Positions 1-10,399 of a stretch of 64,000 nt of DNA are shown piece by piece. The stretch is taken from NCBI GenBank assembly GCA_026545225.1, contig CM048845.1:34767001-34831000 (forward strand), written 5' to 3'. Under the pieces are notes generated by a model. The model worked only from the letters and a program-made list of their open reading frames with translations, searched no databases and was not told where the DNA came from. Both the position numbers and the translations under genes were made by a program. How positions within the stretch are numbered: position 1 is the first letter of the stretch; every line of letters starts with the position of its first letter. This stretch comes from Cornus controversa (Eukaryota > Streptophyta > Magnoliopsida > Cornales > Cornaceae).

Positions 1-1419
1 TTGGAGGAAAAATGGTTTTTGACACTCCATAAATTACGTTTAATTCCAAAATTCTATGTTTATGCATTTTAGAGTTAATTATGCTAGAATAGTTGGTTCT
101 AGGGAAAAATTCTTGAATGCTCCATAAATTACGAAATTTTATGAAATCATTTGTTTTAGTGCAATAGAACTTGTTATGTTAGAAGAGTTGGTTCTAAGAA
201 TTAAGTTTCGGTTCGAGATGATTTAAGGTTTGGGAACGCACACAATTCGCTCATTTAATTTATTAAATGTGAATAGCATTTAATAAATTATAAAAGATTT
301 TATGTTAGTAAAGAACGCTTGTTTTCTTTTATTTAGAGTGAATTAGGAAAAAATATCCTTTAAGCTCTAAAAATTGCGAAAAATCCTAGAGTGGTATATT
401 TTGGCATAATGAAATTAATTATGCTAAAATAATTAAGTTTAGGAAAGATTTAAGTGGTGAAATCTTAAAGTAATTAATTAATGTGATTAGTGATCACATT
501 AAGAGAACGATTTGATTTATTAAATGCCAAAAGCATTTAGTAAATCCTAAAAGCTTAAATGTGTGGAAATGAGATAAAAATTCCTAAAGAATTTGTGAGG
601 TATGGTCAGGGACCTACCTATAGGGTGTGTACGACCCTTTTGTTATGGCCATTGGGCGAAGCGTGCCCTTATTGTGTGGACGTGGTCCGGGACCATCTGG
701 GTGAGTAGACGTACAAACCCAGCCACATGTGAGAGCTTCCTTAGTCCGAGACTATGCGATGCGCACCACTTGTTGGCTAAGCATGCCATCTAATTGAGGG
801 GAGCCCGGGGCTCATGTGAGGCTATGTTAAGCTAATCTAGACGATTTGTTTAATAAGGAATTGTTGAGAATACAGTTCCTATGTGTGAAAGAAATTGTGG
901 ATATGATAATTAACTAGAGTTTAATTATCATAAGAAAAAAACATGTGTGTGAAATAAACTGCGGATATGATAATTAACTAGAGTTTAATTATCATAAGAA
1001 GATTTCTGAATGAAATCAACAAAGATTGTTGTACATGTTCTTATATATAGGAATTTAAGGCATGGTCAATTTGTTGAGCAATGATAGTATTTTGCAATTC
1101 TTGCTGAGCTTGTTGAGCTCACCCCTTTTTATTTTCAGGTACCGAGTGAATGGAAGCGCGGTACAGGACGATGGAGGTTGTTTACATGTAAATTTCTTGG
1201 CATATAATTATCTTGTGTGGTACATAGTTGACTCTCAAGATGAGGGATGAGGCCTCCAGACGAAATTTTTGTAATAGATGATCTAGATGATCATATATGA
1301 ATTGTATTATGTAAGTTTTTGGATTAATGTATGGTAAGAAGGACGTTATGTATTTCAAGTCGCGCACCAAATTCAAGTACTGAACTAGAGTTCCAGGTAT
1401 TTAAATTTGGGGGCGTGAC
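1..1419 (+). mobile_element. Right part of a Tekay-like gypsy LTR (family T1), cut by the window edge
   Basis: Non-coding AT-rich sequence that recurs in the same orientation at about 32136-33094 plus 34606-34676. Shared landmarks are a block near 640-660 (TTATGGCCATTGGG), a GAGCTCACCCC box near 1115, and the last ~75 bases running into GGCGTGACA at 1419. In the second copy that end is followed by a target-site duplication, so GGCGTGACA is a real LTR terminus. The CTCACCCC box and the GGCGTGACA end also occur in the long LTRs at 34964-45153, whose neighbouring PPT and iMet-type PBS point to chromoviruses of the Tekay/Del class. The start lies outside the window, so solo or full-length status is unknown. 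Confidence 0.6.
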
Positions 1420-1422
1420 AGG

Positions 1423-1640
1423 TTTAGCTACAAAGCTTACTACTCATTTGGTTTAGTCGTGTATGGATTTAGTCATAAGGTTAAGATTGCCGATGCAATT
1501 CAGTCACATGATGAAATTGAAAAAGCATGTGAGGTTTTAAAATGATATGTCAGCAAAGAGAAATTTGAGCTCTTATATGTATGGACTAACCCATCGGGTA
1601 ATGACAAATGGGATGCATTAAAAGGTTGAAGAAATATTTT
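1423..1640 (+). pseudogene. Unidentified coding-like relic next to the T1 LTR end
   Basis: Immediately right of the T1 LTR end one frame reads about 70 codons with a protein-like composition (for example IADAIQSHDEIEKAC and VWTNPSGNDKWDAL), broken by a TGA after EVLK and a second TGA after ALKG. I do not recognise the family. The first stop could be a decayed CGA. Because the LTR ends at its left edge, this may be the sequence the LTR inserted into, and the other half would lie outside the window. It could be a piece of a host exon, a transposon gene or an old virus-derived gene; nothing here decides. Confidence 0.25.
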
Positions 1641-2560
1641 TTTGGACACTTGAAAGTTTTGAAGTTAAATTGAAAATTTTCATGTAACTACTGAGCCTCA
1701 ACTATAAATAGGAGCAAAACGGACTGAAACAAAGGTCCTAGACCATCAATCAGAAGTCTTACATTGTCTTCGTAATTCCTTTATTTTGCAATTCTTATTA
1801 TATTGTACTTCCTTATCGCTTTTACTTCCCTAGATTAGAACTTAGTTTAATTTATATCAAACTCTTGTACTTTATGTACAAAACCCACTTGTTACTGAAT
1901 AAAGCAAATGTACATAGTTGCTTTCTTTGCTTTTATTCCTTTAAGTGTTTGGATAAGTGTGAATACTATAAAATGTGTCTCCCTTTTTTTGTTGCTTTCT
2001 CATTCTTATTCTCAAGTTGAATTTATAGAAATCCTCTTCATTGAGGTATCAAAGAATCTAGAAGAAGGACTAATCATTGTCTTCTCAGATTGCCAGATCA
2101 TTTTTAAAAGTGATCTACTCCTTAAGACCGATCGAGTCACACAAGGATACTTTTGTTTGTCTCGACTCTGGCACACCTGAGCTAAATTAAATCTACTAAA
2201 CATAACCCCAAATGGAAGGCATCAGTTTCCATAACACAGAAATATAAAAAACTTGTATTAGCCTATTAGGGATATGTTTGTCATTTATAATAAGAAAAAG
2301 ACAAGGAAAAAAAATACATTTGGTTAGAAGGAGAGTGCATTTATCATCTCCCATTTCAAAATTTAAATTATAGTGCAATATGTTATAGAAAACCTATCAA
2401 TATTTTTATACATTTTGAGTTAAGTTCTCATAAAGTACCATATAAAAAGTTATTTTCATAAATTAAATGAAGGGTTTTTAAGCATTGTAATATCATGAAA
2501 TTTTAACAAAACTCTTGAAAAACTCCCAATGTCCGTTTTTACAATTTTCTAACAAAGTTT
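1641..2560. other. Non-coding stretch with TATA-like and poly(A)-like signals
   Basis: No convincing gene. A TATA-like TATAAATA at 1703-1710 is followed 188 bases downstream by AATAAA at 1898-1903. That spacing is seen in the R region of LTR elements and in plant pararetrovirus leaders, but also occurs by chance in AT-rich DNA. No PBS, PPT or paired terminal repeat was found to support either reading. Confidence 0.25.
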
Positions 2561-2810
2561 CCATGACATCTTGGTTTGGGCAGGTGACCTAAAGACTTAA
2601 ACACAATGATAAAAGTAGAAATTCAACATTATTAAAATGCTTAATACCATTGGAAATGATTACTAATTATAATGATAGCTATAAAACCATTTAGGCCAAC
2701 AACGACACAACTAGTTCACTTTTAACCATTTTCAGTAAAACTTAAACATATATAAGGCATGACCAAAGAACTTATAGGAGACGATAGAAAGGAATTTTTC
2801 AGTCCCCAAA

Positions 2811-3587
2811 TTGGTCTTAAGTTGTCAAAAATGATGGCAAAATAATACCACTTTTGAATAACCACAACTTTTTGACAAAGTTTCATTTTGAGATTTAGAT
2901 ATGCGATTTTAGGAAAACTAAAAATATGAAAAAACATCCTAAAACCTTAAAAACACATGCCAAGGGGAGTGTTGTAATATAAGTGGAGGGTCCACCTGCA
3001 ATAAGTCATCTATAGTGATGTGGGCGAAGGTTGTGTACATTTTTTGTATGCAGAAATCAAAACGTCGCCGACAGTAGACGTAATTTATGAAAGGCCGGTG
3101 AACCAAAAGTCTTGAATTGTAGACTGCAATCTACTATAAATTTTCATGTAATTTGTTGAGTGAAAATCATTAGTGAAGAAAGAAATCAAACAGAAAGCTA
3201 AAAAGATTCAAGATCCTATTCTTCTCTCTATTTCTTTGAGTATATTTTCTTTCATTTACAACATTAAAATATTTTTATCATTATTTTGATATTCTTCTTC
3301 CCTATCTCAATTTTGTCTCTCTTTATTATTTTTTTTCTTAAATAAAAATTCAAATGCATACCCTCTTAGTGTACTAATTAGAGGTCTAAGTTCTAAAATC
3401 GCGTTTTAGTTCAAAGTGAAGGTTAGTTAGACATCTATACGATCCGATTCGGGTTCAAATCTGAGTAATTTGGATATGGAATGGAGCATTCAATCTGATA
3501 ACCCATATAATTTGTTAGCTTAACAAATTGGATATGGATTATGGTCAATCTAGTCCGAATTCGATTTGTTTATAGGCCAAATCCATA
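2811..3587. repeat. Direct repeat unit A (~777 bp)
   Basis: First of two nearly complete and one partial copies of the same sequence (A 2811-3587, B 3588-5438, C 5439-5612). Each opens with TTCTTAA or TGGTCTTAA followed by AAAATGATG and contains a TTGAATTGTAG block, a CT-rich run with TTATTTTT, and a block around GTTAGTTAGAC. Once the RTE in copy B is removed, A and B are about 777 and 768 bases long. The inner part (CTATAAAT box, purine and pyrimidine runs) looks LTR-like, but no TG/CA termini with a TSD were found, so the class is open. Confidence 0.65.
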
Positions 3588-5438
3588 TTGTTCTTAAATT
3601 GTTGAAAATGATGCCAAAATAATACCACTTCTAGAATGTCTAAAGTTTTAGTTTTAAATGAATAACCACAACCTTTTGACAAAGTTTCATTTTGAGATTT
3701 AGATGCGCATAGTTTTTATAGACTTGGAGAAGGCATATGATAGAGTCCCAAGAGATATGATTTCGTGGGCCTTACCAAGAAAACATATTCCTTTAGGACT
3801 TGTAGAACATATTCAAGATATGTATAAGGTTTCTAAGACTAGAGTTCACACTATACAAGAAAAGATGATTGATTTTCCTATAAGAGTAGGATTACACCAA
3901 AGTTCGACGCTAAGTCCATTTTCATTCACGATAATCATGAACGAAATAATGAAAGAATTGCCAGAAACCTTCCATGGTGTATGTTATTTGTGGATGACAT
4001 AGTGTTATTGGATAGCTTTAAAGAAGCCTTAGCAATAAAATTAGAAGCTTGGAGAACGACTCTAGAATATAAAAAGGCCTAAAAATTAGTATGACTAAAA
4101 CAAAATACATGGAGTGTAAATTTAGTACTGATATAAGAAATGATAATATAGTAATAAAAAATCAAGAACAAAACATTACTCAAAGTAATTATTTTCGATA
4201 GTTAGGATCAATTGTATAAAAGGATGGAAAGATTGGTGATGATGTTAGTAATAGAATTGGAATAGGCTGGACAAAGTGGAGGAACTGTAGTGGAGTTTTA
4301 TGTGATAAACGAATGTCAAATAAACTAAAAGGGAAAGTATATAGGACATTAGTTAGATCAGCTATGTTATATGTGGCAGAATGTTGGGCTGTAAAAAGAA
4401 ACACAAACAATGGATGCATGTGGTGAAAATGCGTATGTTAAGATGGATGTTAGGAGTAACATAGAAAGATAAGATTAATAATCAAGAATTAGGGAGAGAT
4501 TAGGTGTGCCACCTATTAACAAGAAAATAAGAGAGTGTCGATATAGGTGGTGTAGACACATTCAACATCAACCGATAGATTCTCCCATGAGAAGAGTAAG
4601 AGTAATTTGCATAGAGGGTAAGAGAAAAAGAGATCGACCAAAACTAACATGAAATGAAGTGATAAGAAATGATTGCAAAAAATTAAATCTAGTAGAAAAT
4701 ATGACCTATAATAAAAAAGAGTGAAAGAAGAGAATCAATGTGGCTAACCCTGTTTGTACATGAGATAGTCAAGGATGATGATGATGATACGCAATTTTAG
4801 AAGAACTAAAAATCTAAAAAAATTATATGAAAAAATATCCTAAAACCTCAAGTACAATAATGTGGGTGGAGGTGGCATACATTTTTGTGTGCGACAAAAT
4901 GAAAAGGTCACCAGTAGAAAATGTAATTTATATAAGCCCAGTGAACTCAAAGTCTTGAATTGTAGGCTGCAATATACTATAAATATGCATGCCATTTGTT
5001 AAGTGAAAATCATCAATGAACAGAGAAATCAAACAAAAATGTAATATGTTTCAAGATGTTATTATTCTCTCTATTTCTTTGAGTATAATTTCTTTCATTT
5101 ACAACACTAAAATATTTTTATCATTATTTTATTATTCTTCTTCCCTCTCTATTTTGTCTCTCTTTATTATTATTTTTTTCTTAAATAAAATTCAAATACA
5201 TAGTCTCTAAGTGTACTAATTAGATGTTTAAGTTCTAAAATTACATTATATGTTGTTTATTGTTAAGGTTAGTTAGACGTCTATACGACCCTATTTTAGT
5301 CCGAATCCACTCTAATTAGGATATGGATTCAAACATTCAATCTAATAGCCTGTTATTGATCCAAATTCGATAATCCATTAGGTTAACAAACTCGATATGA
5401 ATTATGGTCAATCCGGTCTGAATCCAGGCCTAACCCAA
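3588..5438. repeat. Direct repeat unit B, interrupted by an RTE element
   Basis: Second copy of the ~770-bp unit. It runs 3588-3709, is broken by the RTE at 3710-4787, and resumes at 4788-5438. The break falls inside the GATTTAGATGCG / ATTTTAG segment that is continuous in copy A (near 2900) and in copy C (near 5555), which dates the RTE after the duplication. Confidence 0.65.
3710..4787 (+). pseudogene. 5'-truncated RTE-type non-LTR retrotransposon (reverse transcriptase relic)
   Basis: The frame from 3703 reads DLEKAYDRVPRDM, EHIQDMY and VGLHQSSTLSPFSF, the core of RTE-clade reverse transcriptases (usually VGLHQGSALSPYLF). After frameshifts it continues through [38 protein letters not shown] and a C-terminal VKEENQCG-like stretch. 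A terminal (GAT)n run at 4774-4787 is a typical RTE 3' tail. The N-terminal endonuclease and early RT are missing, as expected of incomplete target-primed reverse transcription. The FADD active-site region survives only as a displaced LWMT/DD stretch near 4000. Flanks TGCGCA (3704-3709) and TACGCA (4788-4793) may be a short TSD with one change. Many stops and frameshifts make it inactive. Confidence 0.85.
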
Positions 5439-5612
5439 ATTGGTCTTAAATTGTCAAAAATGATGCCAAAATAATACCACTTTTAGTGTCAAAAGTTTTA
5501 GTTTTGAATGAATAACCATAATTTTTTGACAAATTTCATTTTAAGATTTAGCTATGCGATTTTAGGAGAACTAAAAATTGAAAAAATTATATGAACAAAT
5601 ACCCTAAACCTT
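5439..5612. repeat. Direct repeat unit C, partial
   Basis: Repeats the opening ~170 bases of units A and B (AAAATGATGCCAAAATAATACC, ACAAATTTCATT, GCGATTTTAG) and stops where the 293-bp duplication begins. It is the right end of this repeat cluster. Confidence 0.55.
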
Positions 5613-5616
5613 AGAA

Positions 5617-6200
5617 AAGGGTAAAATGTTCAAACACCCGTTAGGTTTTCTTTTATTGCCCACGGAGAATACTTGCCTCAAAAAATGTGGTCAACCTCCC
5701 CCAGATTTAGTTAACTATACCCTGACACCCCCTGTTGTTAGTTGACTGTCATGGACATCAAAAATCAGCTAATTTGAAAAGTTAAAATACCAAAACTACC
5801 CTTCCTGTTTGAAAGTACAATTTTAATCTCAATTAGTTGAACATTTATACCCTTATTACTTCTTACTCAAAGCTCACCCATTTCTATCTCTTTCACACAT
5901 ATGAAGTAAAAGGGTAAAATGTTTTAACACCCTTCAGGTTTCCTTTTATTGCCCACGGAGAATACTTGTCTCAAAAAATATGGTTAAACTCCCCCAGGTT
6001 TAGTTAACCATACCCTCACACCCACTACTGTTAGTTGACTGTCACGGATGTTAGAAGTCAACTAATTTGAAAAGTTAAAATGGCAAAACTACCCTTCCTA
6101 TTTGAAAGTACAATTTTAACCTCAATTAGTTGAACATTTATACCTATTTTGCTTCTTACTTAAAGCTCACCCATTTTCTATCTCTTTCACATATATGAAG
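5617..6200 (+). repeat. Tandem duplication of a 293-bp segment upstream of the GRF gene
   Basis: AAGGGTAAAATGTT occurs at 5617 and again at 5910, and the sequence between is repeated with about 10% difference to near 6200. Shared blocks include TTTTATTGCCCACGGAGAATACTT, TTAGTTGACTGTCA, AAACTACCCTTCC and AATTAGTTGAACATTTATACC. It sits directly upstream of the CT-rich leader of the GRF gene. It could be a duplicated promoter or the subterminal region of a DNA transposon that carries the gene. I found no matching inverted copy downstream. Confidence 0.7.
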
Positions 6201-6204
6201 TCTA

Positions 6205-6315
6205 TAATTTTTTTTCTCTCTCTACTTTATCTCTCTACTTTCTCTCTCTCATTCTCTCTCGGCTCTCTCTTTCGTTCTTTGTTTACTTCCTCTCTATTTT
6301 CTCTCTCTAGATTTT
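6205..6315 (+). promoter_or_regulatory. CT-rich leader of the GRF gene
   Basis: A nearly pure pyrimidine run (TCTCTC repeats) lies between the 293-bp duplication and the ATG at 6316. Such runs are common in plant 5' leaders. No clear TATA box can be separated from the AT-rich background. Confidence 0.35.
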
Positions 6316-7248
6316 ATGGCTTCCAACTCTCATTCTGGCAGCAATGATAACCTGAGGTTTAGGCAAACATATTGCAAATCTGGATTCAAAGTTGTGGTAA
6401 GAGTAATTGAATCAGATGAGTATAATAATAAAAGAAAGTTGTATTATGGTTGTCCATATCAAAAATGCCTCTATTGGAGGTGGTGCCAACCCCTATCTAT
6501 TGATGTTGAAGGTGCATCAACATCTTCACAAATCCAACCCCAAGCAAAAACAACTATCCAAAGGCTTCAAGTCCTTGAAGCATGTAGTAACCCTTGTGGA
6601 CGGGTGTGAGTGGGCGGGTGCGAAGACAGACACTGGGCTAAGCTACCACACTGACAGGTACAAGGTGCTCAATCCCATATCGCCTGGGTGTGAAAAAGGG
6701 GATGTGCTTATATATAGTATGTTCTCTTCAAATGGTATGAGGCCTTTTGGGGTAAAACCCAAGAGCAAAATCGTGCGGGCTTAGGCCCAAAGCGAACAAT
6801 ATCATACCATGTGTTGGAGCGGGGTATTACAGTTGGTATCAGAGCCTGAACCCAGCCGAAAGTGTGCTGACGAGGACGTCGGGCCTCGTAGGGGGTAGAT
6901 TGTAGTAACCCTTGTGGACGGGTGTGAGTGGGCGGGTGCGAAGACAGACACTGGGCTAAACTACCACACTGACAGGGTACGAGGTGCTCAATCCCACATC
7001 GCCTGGATGTGAAAAAGGGGATGTGCTTATATATAGTATGTTCTCTTCAAATGGTATGAGGCCTTTTGGGGTAAAATCCAAGAGCAAAATCGTGCGGGCT
7101 TAGGCCCAAAGCGAACAATATCATACCATGTGTTGGAGCGGGGTATTACAAAGCAAGCTTTGGCTCAATGAAGATTGTTATCTTTGTTAGTGTGATGTTG
7201 TCGAGTCTTGTTATTATTATTAGTGTTCTGGCTTTGCTAGCTAGGTGA
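6316..7248 (+). pseudogene. GRF-type zinc-finger protein gene with C-terminal membrane segment, split by a TRIM
   Basis: The ATG at 6316 opens 89 codons with the zf-GRF pattern: Cys of RQTYCKSGFKVVVRV, then KLYYGCPYQKC and a WRWCQP tail (ligand Cys plus the YYGCP core). The frame is cut after codon 89 by the TRIM at 6583-7150. Beyond it, from 7156, the same frame continues for 30 codons: SFGSM, then a hydrophobic run (IVIFVSVMLSSLVIII) and a stop at 7246-7248. A short GRF finger followed by a linker and one C-terminal membrane helix is a known plant architecture; such proteins occur as small host genes and within DNA transposons. The 119-codon frame is free of stops apart from the insertion, so disruption looks recent. 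Molecular function is unknown. Confidence 0.75.
6583..7150 (+). mobile_element. TRIM retrotransposon (family TR1), complete, TSD AAGCA
   Basis: LTRs at 6583-6831 and 6901-7150 begin TGTAGTAACC and end GGGTATTACA. The internal segment has only ~69 bases: a PBS-like TTGGTATCAGAGCC right after the first LTR, complementary in pattern to initiator-Met tRNA, and a PPT-like GTAGGGGGTAGAT before the second. AAGCA flanks both sides (6578-6582, 7151-7155). There is no coding capacity, so movement would need enzymes from another element. The LTR contains a TATA-like TTATATATAG. It interrupts the GRF gene. Confidence 0.93.
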
Positions 7249-8594
7249 TGAATAATTTTGAAATGAACTTGAAGTTGCTTATTTGGTCTCTATTTTGAAC
7301 CAATTTGTAATGAAAATGTTGGTTATGAGAAGTAGTGAAAATGATGGTTATAGTTCTTTGTTAGACAACTTGTTGCAAAGAATCCAATATTCAGTTTGTA
7401 GTTAGGTGATGAATCCAATATTCTGTTTGGTCACTAAGTTATTACCCCAGACATAACCAAATAATCCATTACACCATACATAACAAAACAAGCCAAACTC
7501 AAACCAATTAACCTAACTACGTAACATGTTCAATATAACCTAAATAAAGTCAATACATAATATAATCTCATAACCTGAATAAAGTCATTATGTAAATAAT
7601 CAAATATTCAGTTTGTAGCAAGGTGATGAATCCAATATTTTGTTTGATCACCATGTATAACCAAATAAGTCCAACTCAAACCAATTAACTTGATTACATG
7701 TTCAGTATACCTGAAAAAATGTTATTACATACTATAATCTCATAACTTGAATAAAGTCATTATAAAAAGTCATTACACATGTCAAACTTCTAATAAAACT
7801 TTAAACCCATAAACTGAATAATGGTGTGTTTAACACAAAACTTGAATAAAGTCATTACAGAATCCAACATCATTGTTCAAAACACAGAATCAAACACCAT
7901 CAACACAGAATTAACATCATCAGCTGGAAAAACTATGCAAAAAAAGCATTCCAAGTGTTTCATCTCCACCTATTCAACTGCAAAAAGCTTTTCACTTGTA
8001 CCTTCCAATATGAAATGGAAGTATTAAACCAAAACAAATGATGCAAGATAAAAGCCAATGTAATAAGATTGTGCAAGTAAATACCTTTTTCATGTCCTAC
8101 TAGCTTGTGTAGGAAATAAGCAGACTTGATCAGTTGTTACTTGCTGAATATAAATAATAATGTTGAATATAAATAATAAAAAAGTATAAATTAAACCATT
8201 ATATAACTACCATATAAACTAACCCAGTTTATAATGCTTAACTTATAGAGTTGTTGCAAGTTGCACTTCCTCCACCTCTAACTCTTAGAGATCTTCCCCG
8301 TTGAATACAAACCAAAAAAACTTATAAATTACAACATTAAAGAACAATCAAATAACTAAATTTTATTTCAAGGTTTAACTTACAGAGCTTCTACCTGATG
8401 TACCTCCTGCACTTGCACATGCCAAAATGTGGTCTAAATGGTAATAGTAGTGTTATAAGTTTAACTAATTAGATGTTTCCGCATTTCTTCGCCCTTAGCT
8501 CTAATAATTAGAATATTAAAAGAGTGAAAAGCTCTTGAAACCAATAAACAAAAAAATCCAAAACCATTCTACAAATTTTATGAAATTTTAGAAA
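7249..8594. other. AT-rich stretch with an imperfect duplication
   Basis: No gene recognised. About 170 bases near 7390-7570 recur near 7615-7770: AGGTGATGAATCCAATATT, AACCAAATAA, CAAACTCAAACCAATTAAC-like and ATAATCTCATAAC blocks return in the same order. It may be the 3' flank of the GRF gene or of the element carrying it. Confidence 0.45.
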
Positions 8595-8599
8595 CACTT

Positions 8600-9817
8600 T
8601 GTAATACCCCGCTCCAACACATGGTATGATATTGTCCGCTTTGGGCCTAAGCCCGCACGGTTTTGCTCTTGGATTTTTACCCCAAAAGGCCTCATACCAT
8701 TTGAAGAGAACATACTACATATAAGCACATCCCCTTTTCCACACCCAGGCGATGTGGGATTGAGCACCATGTACCCTGTCAGTGTGGTAGCTCAGCCCAG
8801 TGTCTGTCTATGCACCCGCCCACTCACACCAGTCCACAAGGGTTACTACAATCCACCCCCCTACGAGGCCCGACGTCCTCGTCGGCACACTTCTTTTGGC
8901 TGGGTTCAGGCTCTGATACCAACTGTAATACCCCGCTCCAACACATGGTATGATATTGTCCGCTTTGGGCCTGAGCCCGCACGGTTTTTGCTCTTGGGTT
9001 TACCCCAAAAGGCCTCATACCATTTGAAGAGAATATACTACATATATGCACATCCCCTTTTCCACACCCAGGCGATGTGGGATTGAGCACCCTGTACCCT
9101 GTCAGTGTGGTAGCTCAGCCCAGTGTCTGTCTTTGCACCCGCCCACTCACATCCGTCCACAAGGGTTACTACAATCCACCCCCCTACGAGGCCCGACGTC
9201 CTCGTCGGCACACTTCTTCCGGCTGGGTTCAGGCTCTGATACCAATTGTAATATCCCGCTCCAACACATGGTATGATATTGTCCGCTTTGGGCCTGAGCC
9301 CACACGGTTTTGCTCTTGGGTTTACCCCAAAAGGCCTCATACCATTTGAAGAGAACATACTACATATAAGCACATCCCCTTTTCCACACCCAGGCGATAT
9401 GGGATTGAGCACCTTGTACCCTGTCAGTGTGGTAGCTCAGCCCAGTGTCTATCTTTGCACCCGCCCACGCACACCCGTCCACAAGGGTTACTACAATCCA
9501 CCCCCCTACGTGGCCCGACGTCCTCGTCGGCACACACTTCCGGCTGGGTTCAGGCTCTGATACCAACTGTAATACCCCGCTCCAACACATGGTATGATAT
9601 TGTCCGCTTTGGGCCTGAGCCCGCACGGTTTTTGCTCTTGGGTTTACCCCAAAAGGCCTCATACCATTTGAAGAAAATATACTACATATAAGCACATTCC
9701 CTTTTCCACACCCAGGCGATGTGGGATTGAGCACCCTGTACCCTGTCAGTGTGGTAGCTCAGCCCAGTGTCTGTCTTTGCACCCGCCCACTCACACCCGT
9801 CCACAAGGGTTAGTACA
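8600..9817 (-). mobile_element. Tandem TRIM multimer: four LTRs and three internal segments, TSD CACTT
   Basis: Same TR1 family as at 6583, on the minus strand. LTRs lie at 8600-8850, 8924-9173, 9247-9495 and 9568-9817, each reading TGTAATACCC (or TGTAATATCC) to GTTACTACA on the plus strand; the last ends TTAGTACA. Three internal segments of 72-73 bases (8851-8923, 9174-9246, 9496-9567) separate them, each with the reverse complement of the PBS (CTCTGATACCAA) and of the G-rich PPT. One 5-bp TSD, CACTT, flanks the whole array (8595-8599, 9818-9822). The array therefore either inserted as a multimer or grew by unequal exchange after one insertion. Confidence 0.93.
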
Positions 9818-9822
9818 CACTT

Positions 9823-10190
9823 CTTATACCAATTTGGCTAGAAATTCCACAACAGTTTGAACAAATTAATATTCTTTTTAAATTTTTATACAATAAAAAT
9901 GAACATGAAATAACATATAAAAATGTAACAAATAATATGAATACACACAAAGAAAATAAAAGTATATTAGTTTATAGGGAATACCACTCATCCTTCCTTT
10001 TAGCCCGTGAGCAAACCCCCCAAGGTTATCTTAGTGAGACTTGGTCATTCAAAACCTACCTTTTAATTAGTCAAGTGAGTGGGGGCTGTTTTACATGCAA
10101 GATGGGTCAAAAATGCAAAACTAAAATTAAGATATATAGAACGAAATGCCACACATATGCAAGAGAGAGAAAAATAAAAATCTAAGCCAT
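9823..10190. other. AT-rich stretch, nothing recognised
   Basis: An open frame of 82 codons at 9937-10185 has no recognisable domain and a composition no different from chance. No repeat shared with the rest of the window was seen. Confidence 0.3.
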
Positions 10191-10194
10191 GTCT

Positions 10195-10380
10195 ACTAGA
10201 ATAGATATGGGTGGGTCCGACGCATCTGAATCGTTGGTGTATTAGTGGACTCTACCGCACGTGTATGGCATCAATAGCCGAGATGCGCACCGCCCACCAT
10301 GCACAAGGTAGCTGCTCTGTCTACATATATACCTATCCCCCAATATAGGCTCCCTGTTGGCATCAATTTCCCAATTTTAA
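10195..10380 (+). promoter_or_regulatory. GC-richer island with G-box and TATA-like motif
   Basis: In an otherwise AT-rich setting this stretch carries several CpGs, a G-box core CACGTG at 10258-10263, and an ACATATATACC TATA-like element near 10322 followed by a CT-rich run. The order resembles a plant core promoter, but the downstream sequence is LINE 3' end rather than a gene. It may be a promoter relic or chance. Confidence 0.25.
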
Positions 10381-10399
10381 AACAATATCGTCCTCCCTT

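Noticed and set aside
6583-7150. Cassandra-type TRIM (with a 5S-RNA-like LTR)
   Set aside because: No 5S-like internal promoter block was seen; the LTR has a TATA-like box instead.
8600-9817. Overlapping open frames of 60-124 codons on both strands
   Set aside because: They follow the TRIM repeat period and contain no domain; they are by-products of the repeated non-coding LTRs.
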